A DNA stretch of 13,779 nucleotides, taken from the NCBI GenBank assembly GCA_012518155.1, contig JAAYTC010000222.1, forward strand, positions 1 through 13,779, in the 5' to 3' direction. The notes below the pieces were generated by a model that worked only from the letters and a program-made list of their open reading frames with translations, ran no database searches and was not told the origin of the DNA. The first letter of the stretch is position 1, and every line of letters begins with the position of its first letter. A program made the translations under genes and the position numbers. Shown here piece by piece: positions 1-7,256 of this stretch. The DNA is from Bacteroidales bacterium (GTDB lineage Bacteria; Bacteroidota; Bacteroidia; Bacteroidales; Dysgonomonadaceae).

Positions 1-284
1 ACCTCGGGCATTGGGTTGTTGGCAAGCGCGGCAGTGAACGATATGTAGGCGTCATCGAAAAGTCCTAACTGCCGCTGCATGATCCCTAGATTCAATAACA
101 AAACCGGATTATGTTCGTTCGCCGGATCCAACGACATCGCCCGCTTCAACGCGAAAGCGGCACTATCCAGTTTATTTTCTTCGATATAATGCGCCGATTG
201 GTCTACCCATCCCATGTAGTCACGCGTTTGTGCCGAAGCCGCGAGGGTATAGGTAGCAAAAAGTATAATAAATAGAATTTTCAT
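1..284 (-). CDS. Secreted TPR-repeat protein, 5' part (runs off the window)
   Basis: I translated this from the minus strand; it is open to the left edge, so only about the first 94 residues are present. The start ATG (284-282) follows a second ATG (289-287) that meets a stop after one codon, so 284 is the usable start. The first residues, MKILFIILFATYTLAASAQ, are a clear signal peptide with cleavage expected after ASA. The mature part reads as helical TPR-like repeats: one motif has ALKRAMSLDPANEHNPVLLLNLG, in which A-L-DP-N spacing is typical, and the next has G-FDDAY-SFTAALANNP. TPR proteins serve as scaffolds, and this one should act in the periplasm or be exported. The binding partner cannot be told. 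It diverges from the mechanosensitive channel gene. Confidence 0.8.
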   Translation of the reverse strand, partial: MKILFIILFATYTLAASAQTRDYMGWVDQSAHYIEENKLDSAAFALKRAMSLDPANEHNPVLLLNLGIMQRQLGLFDDAYISFTAALANNPMPE

Positions 285-308
285 TTCATTTTGTCAGGTA
301 ATGGAGTG

Positions 309-316
309 CAAAGATA
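309..316 (-). promoter_or_regulatory. Candidate -7 promoter element of the TPR gene
   Basis: The minus strand reads TATCTTTG, followed by C. This matches the Bacteroides sigma-ABfr -7 consensus TAnnTTTG exactly and lies 25 bp upstream of the start codon. No good TTTG -33 box is seen at the usual distance, so the call rests on the -7 box alone. Confidence 0.5.
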
Positions 317-333
317 TAGGTAAATTTCATTTG

Positions 334-349
334 AATCGCGTAAGCGATT
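334..349. repeat. Inverted repeat between divergent genes
   Basis: AATCGC-GTAA-GCGATT is a perfect 6-bp dyad with a 4-bp centre. It lies upstream of the -7 box of the TPR gene and about 75 bp before the -7 box of the channel gene. It could be an operator for the divergent pair or a chance palindrome; no T-run follows, so it is not a terminator. Confidence 0.35.
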
Positions 350-423
350 AAAAATTAGCACTTATTATGGGAATCAAAGCATCGTCTCTGCCGCGATAAT
401 GAACGGGGTCTATAGTTTTTTTG

Positions 424-431
424 TATTTTTG
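424..431 (+). promoter_or_regulatory. Candidate -7 promoter element of the mscS-like gene
   Basis: TATTTTTG followed by C matches TAnnTTTG and lies 29 bp before the ATG. The upstream stretch is T-rich but has no clear TTTG at the expected -33 distance, so this is a moderate call. Confidence 0.4.
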
Positions 432-460
432 CAGCGGTATCTACAATCTAAAGAAAAAAG

Positions 461-1333
461 ATGGTATTGCTTCAAACTATTGTTCCTGCCGATAGCATCG
501 CGGTTGTCCCGACCGATGCGGCCTCGTTTGGCCGGTTAATTAAAGAGGGCGATTATCAACAACTGATGGATAATATGCTTACATGGGGACTCGACCTGTT
601 GGTGAATATCCTCATCGCGGTGGTGATTTTTGTAATTGGCCGCTTCCTTATTATCAAGATCGACAAGTTCGTGGGGAAGGTGATGAGAAAGAGCTCGTGG
701 GACGTGGTATTGAAAGGGTTCTTGCGCAGCGTGATCCAGACATTCCTCTTCGTGGTACTGTTCATGATTATCATCAACGCGGTGGGAGTGAAAACTGTTT
801 CTATTGCTGCTATCATAGCCGCGGTAGGATTGGCAGTGGGGTTGGCCATGAAAGACAACTTGGCCAATTTCGCGGGCGGGGTGATGATTCTTTTGAGCAA
901 GCCCTTCCGCGGGGGAGATTTCATTCGGGCGCAGAACTTGGAGGGGACAGTGGAGAGTATCGGTATTCTCCATACCGTGCTGCGTACCGCGGACAACAAA
1001 ACCATCTACATCCCTAACGGGCCGCTCTCTACCGGGAGCATCGTCAATAACAACAGCATCGACGGTATCCTTCGCACAGAGATCATTGTCAACGTGGATT
1101 ACGGGAACGATATAGAGAAGGTGAAAGAGCTGATGCTGGCGATTGCAGATAAGCACTCGGGGATACTAAAGCATCCCGCCCCGTTTGCACGTATGACCAA
1201 GATTAACAATAACTCCCTCGAGTTTACCTTTCGGGTATGGGCCCGTAAGAGCGATCTGAGTAGTGTGAAGCATGACATCGGCGAAGCGGTCTACCGGGAG
1301 CTTCACGAGAACGGAATGATCACACCCAAGTAG
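461..1333 (+). CDS. MscS-family small-conductance mechanosensitive channel
   Basis: The 290-residue product has nearly the length of E. coli MscS. It opens under membrane tension to release solutes during hypo-osmotic shock, and acts as a homoheptamer in the inner membrane. Hydrophobic helices lie at about residues 43-60, 91-107 and 113-139. The third is the pore helix, with the family pattern of small residues (AAVGLAVGLAMKDNLANFAGG, about 120-140) leading into KPFRGGDFI. The beta domain follows, with EGTVESIGILHTVLRTADNK and the conserved IPNG (184-187), then an alpha/beta C-terminal domain. The ATG follows an A-rich stretch (aagaaaaaag) in the style of this phylum. It converges on prfC with only 5 bp between the two stop codons. 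I leave the symbol blank because MscS paralogues are common. Confidence 0.93.
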   Translation: MVLLQTIVPADSIAVVPTDAASFGRLIKEGDYQQLMDNMLTWGLDLLVNILIAVVIFVIGRFLIIKIDKFVGKVMRKSSWDVVLKGFLRSVIQTFLFVVLFMIIINAVGVKTVSIAAIIAAVGLAVGLAMKDNLANFAGGVMILLSKPFRGGDFIRAQNLEGTVESIGILHTVLRTADNKTIYIPNGPLSTGSIVNNNSIDGILRTEIIVNVDYGNDIEKVKELMLAIADKHSGILKHPAPFARMTKINNNSLEFTFRVWARKSDLSSVKHDIGEAVYRELHENGMITPK

Positions 1334-1338
1334 TTTAA

Positions 1339-2913
1339 TTAGTACTCCGAGCTAAAATGGAAGCGGATGTTTTTGAAATCCTGCTGCGCCATCATCAAAA
1401 TGTAATTCGACTCCGCCAGGAAGACATCCCTACCCTCTTTATCGTGCGCCATGTACTGGTATTTTCGCTTCTTGAACTCCTCTAACTCCGACGGGTGATC
1501 GCTCTCGATCCAGCACGCCTTATAAAGGTTGATAGGCTCCCAACGGCACTGCGCCCCGTACTCGTGCAACAGACGGTATTGGATCACTTCAAACTGGAGT
1601 TGTCCGACCGTCCCGATGATTCTTCGTCCGTTAAATTGGTTGGTAAAAAGTTGAGCAACTCCCTCGTCCATCAGCTGTTCTACCCCTTTCTGGAGCTGCT
1701 TCGATTTCATGGGATCGGCATTCTCGATATACTTGAACATCTCAGGCGAGAAGCTGGGCAACCCCTTGAAATGCAGTTCCTCCCCCGAGGTGAGCGTATC
1801 CCCGATCTTGAAGTTCCCGGTATCGGGGAGGCCGACGATATCGCCGGCGAACGCTTCGTCCATGATCTCTTTCTTCTGGGCCATAAAGGCGGTGGGGGAA
1901 GAGAAGCGCATCATCCGGTTGAACCGCACGTGTTTGTAGTTGACATTCCGCTCGAACCTGCCGGAGCATATTTTCACGAAAGCTATACGGGACCGGTGAT
2001 TGGGATCCATGTTCGCGTGTATCTTGAACACGAAACCGGAAAAATCCTTCTCGTAGGGATCTACCTCTCGCTCAATCGCCTCGATGGGACGAGGTGACGG
2101 GGCGATCTCCACGAAACAGTCCAACAACTCTTTTACCCCGAAGTTGTTCAAGGCAGAGCCAAAGAATACCGGGGCAAGGTTACCGGCAAGGTATGTTTCA
2201 CGGTCGAACTCAGGGTACACCTCCGTGATCAGCTCCAAATCGTCACGCAACTTGTCCGACAAGGATGCACCAAGGTGTTGGTTTAACTCCGCCGCATCAA
2301 TATCAAGGTGAATCGACTCGGTCACCACCTGTTTACTCGGTTTATACAGGTCGAGGCTGTTCCGGTGCAGGTTGTACACTCCCTTGAAGCGCTCCCCCAT
2401 TTCGATGGGCCAGCTCAACGGGCGGACATTGATTTTCAGTTCCTCCTCCAGCTCGTCGAGAATCTCGAAGGGATCCCTTCCCTCTCGGTCGAGTTTATTC
2501 ACGAAAATCATCACCGGCGTGTTCCGCATACGGCAAACCTCCATCAGCTTGCGGGTCTGGGTCTCTACCCCCTTTGCCACGTCTACCACCACGATCACGC
2601 TATCCACCGCCGTGAGCGTACGGAAGGTATCCTCCGCGAAGTCCTGGTGCCCCGGTGTATCGAGGATATTAATCTTGTGGGCATCATAGTCGAATCCCAT
2701 GACGGAAGTGGCGACCGAGATACCGCGTTGTTTCTCGATCTCCATCCAGTCGGAAGTGGCGGTCTTCTTGATCTTGTTCGATTTTACCGCACCTGCCACG
2801 TGAATGGCCCCTCCAAAAAGTAGTAATTTTTCTGTTAGCGTGGTTTTCCCCGCGTCGGGGTGGCTTATCACGGCAAACGTGCGCCGACGCTCTATCTCTT
2901 TTTTCAACGACAT
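1339..2913 (-). CDS. prfC: Peptide chain release factor 3 (RF3), translational GTPase
   Basis: The 524-residue product is close to the E. coli RF3 length of 529. RF3 uses GTP to recycle RF1 and RF2 from the ribosome after peptide release. The G-domain motifs are all visible: G1 SHPDAGKT (17-24), RGIS of the G2 region (63-66), G3 DTPGHQD (85-91), G4 NKLD (139-142) and G5 GSA (252-254). The segment GGAIHVAGAVK after G1 is typical of RF3 and argues against EF-G or LepA. Domains II and III follow, with the expected VGQLQFEVIQYRL. The ATG start gives the normal N-terminus. It is the last gene of a cluster with rfbD, 43 bp downstream of that gene. No frameshift or missing catalytic residue is seen. 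Confidence 0.97.
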   Translation of the reverse strand: MSLKKEIERRRTFAVISHPDAGKTTLTEKLLLFGGAIHVAGAVKSNKIKKTATSDWMEIEKQRGISVATSVMGFDYDAHKINILDTPGHQDFAEDTFRTLTAVDSVIVVVDVAKGVETQTRKLMEVCRMRNTPVMIFVNKLDREGRDPFEILDELEEELKINVRPLSWPIEMGERFKGVYNLHRNSLDLYKPSKQVVTESIHLDIDAAELNQHLGASLSDKLRDDLELITEVYPEFDRETYLAGNLAPVFFGSALNNFGVKELLDCFVEIAPSPRPIEAIEREVDPYEKDFSGFVFKIHANMDPNHRSRIAFVKICSGRFERNVNYKHVRFNRMMRFSSPTAFMAQKKEIMDEAFAGDIVGLPDTGNFKIGDTLTSGEELHFKGLPSFSPEMFKYIENADPMKSKQLQKGVEQLMDEGVAQLFTNQFNGRRIIGTVGQLQFEVIQYRLLHEYGAQCRWEPINLYKACWIESDHPSELEEFKKRKYQYMAHDKEGRDVFLAESNYILMMAQQDFKNIRFHFSSEY

Positions 2914-2956
2914 CTTTTGTTCTCGTCTTTGACTTGAATTTCTATATACTTAATTT

Positions 2957-3928
2957 TCAATCTTCTCGCTTATCTTTTATTTCCCGAATGCAACGCTCCA
3001 GTGCCTCTTCCCATCCAGGGATCTCCACGTGAAACGTATCGCGTATTTTCGAGGAATCCAGCACGCTATACGCGGGTCGTGGAGCGGACGATCCATACTC
3101 TTTGGTTGAGATGGGAAGCACCTCGCATCCCTCGATACCTGCCAGCTGTTGTATGGCTCGGGCAAAATCGAACCAGCTCGTCTCGCCCCGGTTCGCGAAG
3201 TGATAAATACCGTTTTTCCACTCCTGATGTTCCTCCGTGTATTGAAGGATATGCACGATCATCTCTGCCAAATCGGCCGCGTAGGTCGGCGAACCCCGCT
3301 GGTCGTCCACCACGGTCAGCCGCTCCCGTTCCTTCATCAGCCGGATCATTGTCTTCACGAAATTGTTAGCAAATCGCGAGAAAAGCCATGAAGTACGAAT
3401 AATTAGCCAGTCGCCCCCCACCGCCTGCAACGCCTCCTCCCCTTTCAGCTTCGATTCGCCATAGACGGATAGAGGATGGGGCTCGATCGCTTCCGTGTAG
3501 GGGGTGGTCGCTTGCCCATCGAACACGAAGTCGGTGGACAAGTGAATCAGTTTAGCCCCTCTATCGCGTGCGACTCGTGCCACGTTTTCCACGGCCGCGG
3601 CATTCACGGCAAACGCCTTTTCTCGTTCCGTCTCCGCTTTATCCACCGCGGTGTAGCCGGCACAGTTAATGATGTACGGCACCGCGTGATGAACCACGTA
3701 CCGATCCACCTGATCGATATCGGTAATATCGAGGCTGTCCGCGTCGGTAAAAAGAAACCGGAAAGGAAGCCCCACTTGCTCGGACAGCTTCTTTAATTCG
3801 CTGCCTAATTGGCCATGGGCACCGGTGACCAGCACGTTCTTCTGCACCAACCCGTAAAAAAACTGCTGCTTGGAAGTCACTTTTTCCGTTCCGCCCAAAT
3901 GCTTGGATGTTCCTGTATAAATCGCCAT
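2957..3928 (-). CDS. rfbD: dTDP-4-dehydrorhamnose reductase
   Basis: The enzyme reduces dTDP-4-dehydro-L-rhamnose to dTDP-L-rhamnose, the last step in making this sugar donor for surface polysaccharides. The Rossmann motif GAHGQLG is at residues 36-42, the short-chain dehydrogenase YxxxK at Y156-K160 (YGESK), and the family segments STDFVFDG (131-138), RTSWLFS (178-184) and RGSPTYAADLA (211-221) are present. From the ATG at 3928 it has 323 residues, about 27 more than usual; family members normally start just before the NVLVTGA strand. An alternative GTG start at 3847 would remove the extension. However, the upstream ATG has a strong Shine-Dalgarno-like GGGAGG, so I keep it. No other rhamnose genes (rfbA, B, C) are in the window. 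It lies 24 bp after the DUF4924-like gene. Confidence 0.93.
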   Translation of the reverse strand: MAIYTGTSKHLGGTEKVTSKQQFFYGLVQKNVLVTGAHGQLGSELKKLSEQVGLPFRFLFTDADSLDITDIDQVDRYVVHHAVPYIINCAGYTAVDKAETEREKAFAVNAAAVENVARVARDRGAKLIHLSTDFVFDGQATTPYTEAIEPHPLSVYGESKLKGEEALQAVGGDWLIIRTSWLFSRFANNFVKTMIRLMKERERLTVVDDQRGSPTYAADLAEMIVHILQYTEEHQEWKNGIYHFANRGETSWFDFARAIQQLAGIEGCEVLPISTKEYGSSAPRPAYSVLDSSKIRDTFHVEIPGWEEALERCIREIKDKRED

Positions 3929-3934
3929 AAATTG

Positions 3935-3945
3935 TTTTCCTCCCT
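3935..3945 (-). promoter_or_regulatory. Unusually strong ribosome binding site before rfbD
   Basis: The minus strand reads AGGGAGGAAAA, ending 6 bp before the ATG at 3928. It lies in the gap after the DUF4924-like stop. Most genes here lack any such motif, so it supports the upstream start of rfbD. The spacing of the GGAGG core (10 nt) is slightly long. Confidence 0.5.
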
Positions 3946-3952
3946 ACTTCTT

Positions 3953-4489
3953 CTATTGATCTTCCGGGTCCTGGTCGATCGTTTTATATTTAACGGAGAG
4001 TAACCGCAGCAACGCGGTAATTTGGTTCACCGCGGCTTCCGTCTCCTTTGAAATCTCTTTTTTCTGAAGTTTCAGCAAAAGATAGCCGTAAAGGGCGGTA
4101 AAGCATGTCTCCAGTTCCGGTGCGTCGGGGTCTCCCGATTTTGTCCGCAGTGCCACGATATGTGGCAAAGTGTGGTAATACACCGCGATGTATTCCGATT
4201 CCTTCGGGTCTTTCAGCAGGCGCAGGTGAATATCTGTGAGGTCGATAATAATGTTCTTATTGATCTGAAGGTGTCCTTTTTCCTGCACTCCTTCCGACTG
4301 CATCATCATGATGAGGCCCTCGTACCAATCCCTGGCTTGTACTCGCTCCTCGGTGGTCTGGTATACCGGAAGGATCAGCGCTTCTTCTATCTTATCGATA
4401 TCGAAATGGTAGGCGCGCAACAGATCCTCCACCTGCCACATGAAAAGGAGGTACTCGGCAATATTGTCTTGTTTCTTTGGAATTTTCAT
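3953..4489 (-). CDS. DUF4924-like protein of unknown function
   Basis: I recognise this from memory as the Bacteroidetes DUF4924 family, by the N-terminal pattern NIAEYLLFMWQVEDLLRAYHFDID and a wholly helical, soluble protein without signal peptide or membrane segment. The function is not known. The frame is open to an ATG at 4516 (187 residues), but the family normally begins about eight residues before NIAEY, which fits the ATG at 4489 (178 residues), so I prefer that start. It is first in a minus-strand cluster with rfbD and prfC. I recall the same neighbourhood in other Bacteroidales but cannot check that here. It diverges from the ECF sigma gene. Confidence 0.75.
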   Translation of the reverse strand: MKIPKKQDNIAEYLLFMWQVEDLLRAYHFDIDKIEEALILPVYQTTEERVQARDWYEGLIMMMQSEGVQEKGHLQINKNIIIDLTDIHLRLLKDPKESEYIAVYYHTLPHIVALRTKSGDPDAPELETCFTALYGYLLLKLQKKEISKETEAAVNQITALLRLLSVKYKTIDQDPEDQ

Positions 4490-4564
4490 CGTTACACGGG
4501 TCACGAAATCAGGCATAATTCACGGAAAACGCACGCGACTACCCTGAATATCGTGATGAAATAG

Positions 4565-4583
4565 TAAATTTGTCACAAAATTA
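4565..4583. promoter_or_regulatory. Palindromic, possibly bidirectional promoter core
   Basis: A 9-1-9 inverted repeat with one mismatch, TAAATTTGT-C-ACAAAATTA, carries a -7 box on each strand: TAAATTTG (plus, 4565-4572) toward the sigma factor and TAATTTTG (minus, 4583-4576) toward the DUF4924-like gene. Neither has a clear TTTG -33 box at 19-21 bp. It is the only place in this intergenic region where I see a promoter-like match. Confidence 0.4.
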
Positions 4584-4675
4584 CAACAATATGCGCAACT
4601 ACCATGCCACAACGACAAGATATTTAATCCATGATGGTGTGATGATACGTTTTCACCGGCTCGCACGTCGGTTAT

Positions 4676-5200
4676 ATGAGTATGGACATTGTTGAATACA
4701 AAAGAATCGTGGTCGCACTGCGCCCGTCACTGCTCTCTATCGCCCGCCGCATCGTGGGAAACAACGAGGATGCGGAAGACGTGGTACAGGATGTGTGCCT
4801 AAAAATATGGCACGGCCGAGAGAGTTTCAACAAGCTCGACAACGTGGAAGCTTACAGTACCACCATGGTGAAGAACTTGAGTATCGACAAACTACGGGCA
4901 CGGAAACCATACTCCGACGAAATGGAATTGCTGGGCAAGGCGGACGAAGCACGGCTGCCCGATTCACTGCTCGAGGTAAAGGAGGTGCAAGAAGCCATCC
5001 GACGGATTATCGCGATGCTCCCACCCCTTCAACAACGTATCTTGCAAATGAAAGATTTAGAAGGATATGAGACGAGCGAGATTTCTGAAATCACCGGGAT
5101 CGCACCCGAAGCGGTACGTAACAACCTTTCGAGGGCCCGTAAACGGACGCGGGAACTTTACGTGATGTACTATCAAACACAACAAACAGCAACAGAATGA
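4676..5200 (+). CDS. ECF-family RNA polymerase sigma factor (sigma-70 family)
   Basis: The 174-residue product has the two conserved domains of extracytoplasmic-function sigma factors and nothing between them. Region 2 covers about residues 16-80, with EDAEDVVQDVCLKIW (31-45) and NVEAYSTTMVKNLSIDKLR (57-74). Region 4 covers about 107-162, with LPPLQQRILQMKDLEGYETSEISEITG and the recognition helix APEAVRNNLSRARKR. It would direct RNA polymerase to envelope-related promoters. The stop overlaps the next ATG (ATGA at 5197-5200), which couples it to the candidate anti-sigma gene. A second in-frame ATG two codons later is equally usable. ECF genes often activate their own operon, but no specific site is seen here. 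The regulon cannot be told. Confidence 0.93.
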   Translation: MSMDIVEYKRIVVALRPSLLSIARRIVGNNEDAEDVVQDVCLKIWHGRESFNKLDNVEAYSTTMVKNLSIDKLRARKPYSDEMELLGKADEARLPDSLLEVKEVQEAIRRIIAMLPPLQQRILQMKDLEGYETSEISEITGIAPEAVRNNLSRARKRTRELYVMYYQTQQTATE

Positions 5201-5649
5201 AAAAAGAGATACAACAGCTACTCGACCATTACTTCGAAGGACTCACCTCGGCTGAGGAAGAGAAGGCGTTGCGTCGTTATTTTGCCGAAGAGGACCTTCC
5301 GGAAGAGTTAAAACCCTTGATCCCACTGTTTCGATTCATGGACGATGAAGCTACGGCACTGGCGGTGCTTAACGAGGTGAGACAGGAAAGCAACGGGTCG
5401 CCACGCCGTACACCCTTCATATTGAGAAGGCTCCGCACCGTGGCTGCCGTGGCAGCGGTACTGTTGATGGGCATTCTTTTGGTAACACGACCCGAGAAAT
5501 CCTCTCCAACCAACGGCAGCTACGCGTGGGTGGATGGAAAGCAGGTTACCGATCCGGTAGCGGTGCAACGCCACGCGGAACAATCGCTCGGAAGAGTTAT
5601 CTCTGGCCAAGACTTGATGGAGGAGCAATTAAATTTCGTGCTGGAATGA
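5197..5649 (+). CDS. Single-pass membrane protein, candidate anti-sigma factor
   Basis: The 150-residue product has a charged helical cytoplasmic part (1-79), one transmembrane helix (about 81-97, TVAAVAAVLLMGILLVT) and a short outer part (about 98-150). The N-terminus (LLDHYFEGLTSAEEEKALRRYF) has the helical look of anti-sigma N-terminal domains of this phylum but lacks the HxxxCxxC zinc motif; I see no cysteine at all in the protein. The tail, with YAWVDGKQVTDPVAVQRHAE and EEQL, looks like a short family-specific segment rather than an enzyme. It overlaps the ECF sigma gene by 4 bp, which is the main ground for the anti-sigma suggestion. It could instead be a structural or adaptor membrane protein. 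Confidence 0.72.
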   Translation: MKKEIQQLLDHYFEGLTSAEEEKALRRYFAEEDLPEELKPLIPLFRFMDDEATALAVLNEVRQESNGSPRRTPFILRRLRTVAAVAAVLLMGILLVTRPEKSSPTNGSYAWVDGKQVTDPVAVQRHAEQSLGRVISGQDLMEEQLNFVLE

Positions 5650-5712
5650 AAAACAGCGTGAAACCATTTGTCAACACATCGAAACCGGTAGCATAAAAAA
5701 AATATAAAGAAA

Positions 5713-6168
5713 ATGAAGAAAATGAATCATCTCCTTCGTCTTTTCGTGGCGTCGCTGTTATTGTTGCTGTTCGCTCCCGGCCTGCACGCGCAAGAGGGGC
5801 TCCAGATAGGAGCTATTTTTGAAAAATATGGCAAGCAGAAAGGATCCACGATGGTAGTCCTATCCAGCAAGGCACTTCATAATTACCGGCTGGATCTATA
5901 CAAGGGGATCACCCTGAAGTATAACGAAAAAATGCTGGATGAGATACAGCACTACCTGGAATTGGACAAGAAACAGGCACGCCAAATAAAAGAGGTCATC
6001 AGCAACGGTATCATCACGTCGGGGTATTATCAGCTCACCGATGAGGAAAGTCCGCTGAACCGGTATATCCTTTTTAAGATGGGAGACGACGGTACCGCCA
6101 CCCTCATCTACATGGAGGGTGGAAAAGAATCGGAAGAGCTGGTTAACAAGCTATTTATTAAAAACTAA
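5713..6168 (+). CDS. Small exported protein, DUF6108-like
   Basis: The 151-residue product has a signal peptide (residues 1-26, with a long L-rich core, LHA then QEG), so it is periplasmic or exported. The mature part is about 125 residues with mixed helix and strand: FEKYGKQKGSTMVVLSSKAL, YLELDKKQARQIKEVISNG and SGYYQL, ending in TLIYMEGG and EELVNKLF. From memory this resembles the Bacteroidetes DUF6108/DUF4252-type exported proteins that are often encoded next to ECF sigma genes; I cannot verify the family number. There is no known activity. It lies 63 bp after the membrane protein gene and 13 bp before the beta-barrel gene, so the operon appears continuous. Confidence 0.8.
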   Translation: MKKMNHLLRLFVASLLLLLFAPGLHAQEGLQIGAIFEKYGKQKGSTMVVLSSKALHNYRLDLYKGITLKYNEKMLDEIQHYLELDKKQARQIKEVISNGIITSGYYQLTDEESPLNRYILFKMGDDGTATLIYMEGGKESEELVNKLFIKN

Positions 6169-6181
6169 CACATATATAAAA

Positions 6182-7132
6182 ATGAAGAAAATTGCATTTA
6201 TCGTCGCTTTATTACTGCCAGCTCTCTACATGGCAGCCTCTTCGACTCTTCCGCTCGACACAACGTATCGCGCTGGCACCTCATGCCCGATCGACACAAC
6301 GTTTCGCTACCTTGATCGTGCAGTGGTTATTTCCGAGAAAGAGGATGAACTGAACGTCTCGATCTATCGCGTCACCGAAAGGGGCGACACCGTGGAGAGT
6401 TATAAGATGTACGAGGGAATCTTTACGGATAACCGGAGCATCGAACGGCGATACGAGGGCAGCTTCGAAATCTCGGTGCCCGACATCTTCAAACCCAAGA
6501 AGCAACGTCGCCCCAGCCGTTCGCATTGGGCCGGGTTCGGGGTGGGTTTCACCAATCTTCCGGTGGGTTTTGATTTCGACGGCGAGCTCTCTTCCATCAT
6601 GAACCTCAGCCGATCATTGCAATACAACCTCAATTTCATTGATGGTTCGTGGCGGTTGGGTGACAGCAATTTCTCGGGCATCACCGGTATGGGCATCCAG
6701 TTCAACGCCATCCATTGGCAAAATAACAAGGCAATCGAGGTGGAGGATTACCACTCGGTAATCACAACCGCCGAGCCGGGCAGCGAATACCGCCGCTCCC
6801 GCCTGCACTATACCTACTTGACGTTCCCATTGCTTATCGAGACGAACTGGAACATTGGGCGAGGATCGCACTTCTTTGTGAACACGGGGGTGGTAGGAAA
6901 AATAAAAACAGCCTCTTCGTCCCGTATCTGGTGGAACAACGAGGATGGTAAAAAGCAGAAAACCATGTTCCCAGGCGACCTCAACATCCGTCCCGTCACG
7001 CTCGACCTGATTGCCCAAGCAGGCATCAGCGACTTTGGGATTTTCGTCTCTTACACACCCTTCAACCTTTTCAGGGACAACCGGGGTCCAAAGGGGAATC
7101 AAGCCACCATCGGGCTGCAGCTCTATTTTTAA
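6182..7132 (+). CDS. Predicted outer-membrane beta-barrel protein
   Basis: I start it at the ATG at 6182 (316 residues), because this gives a clean signal peptide (MKKIAFIVALLLPALYMAAS) after an A-rich leader. The frame is open to an ATG at 6119, but that would place the start inside the preceding gene and hide the signal. Residues about 25-115 form a periplasmic part. Residues about 116-316 alternate polar and aromatic or aliphatic residues as in a porin-like barrel (WAGFGVGFTN, YLTFPLLIETNW, FFVNTGVVGK, LDLIAQAGI, FGIFVSYTPF), and the chain ends in GLQLYF with the terminal phenylalanine usual for outer-membrane barrels. It is last in the ECF operon, so it is a likely target of that control. 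Its substrate is unknown. Confidence 0.8.
   Translation: MKKIAFIVALLLPALYMAASSTLPLDTTYRAGTSCPIDTTFRYLDRAVVISEKEDELNVSIYRVTERGDTVESYKMYEGIFTDNRSIERRYEGSFEISVPDIFKPKKQRRPSRSHWAGFGVGFTNLPVGFDFDGELSSIMNLSRSLQYNLNFIDGSWRLGDSNFSGITGMGIQFNAIHWQNNKAIEVEDYHSVITTAEPGSEYRRSRLHYTYLTFPLLIETNWNIGRGSHFFVNTGVVGKIKTASSSRIWWNNEDGKKQKTMFPGDLNIRPVTLDLIAQAGISDFGIFVSYTPFNLFRDNRGPKGNQATIGLQLYF
6255..6307 (+). repeat. Short direct repeat in the N-terminus of the barrel gene
   Basis: Two 17-base copies at 6255-6271 and 6291-6307 differ at one base and are 36 bp (12 codons) apart. They encode LDTTYR and IDTTFR just after the signal peptide. It may be the remnant of a 36-bp tandem duplication, since the rest of the unit does not match. 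Confidence 0.55.
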
Positions 7133-7228
7133 CGCGTCTCTCGCGGAGTGGTCACATCCGTGAAAGCCGATCAATAGACTATTCTTATGAGACTTTTGCT
7201 GTACTCGGCAAAGTAAATAAAAAAATCG

Positions 7229-7236
7229 TACTTTTG
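7229..7236 (+). promoter_or_regulatory. Candidate -7 element of the metallo-hydrolase gene
   Basis: TACTTTTG matches TAnnTTTG and lies 20 bp before the ATG. A TTTG at 7195-7198 is 30 bp upstream, too far for a usual -33 box. It suggests the hydrolase gene is transcribed separately from the ECF operon. Confidence 0.45.
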
Positions 7237-7256
7237 TAGGAATAAAATGCAAACGT

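Noticed and set aside
583..1017. Frames overlapping mscS, and similar long frames opposite prfC, rfbD and the M56 gene
   Set aside because: They are composition shadows of genes with clear family motifs. Their translations show no domain and have R-, S- or P-rich random character.
6119..6181. Upstream ATG for the beta-barrel gene
   Set aside because: It would overlap the preceding gene by 50 bp and place 21 charged residues before an obvious signal peptide. The ATG at 6182 is the better start.
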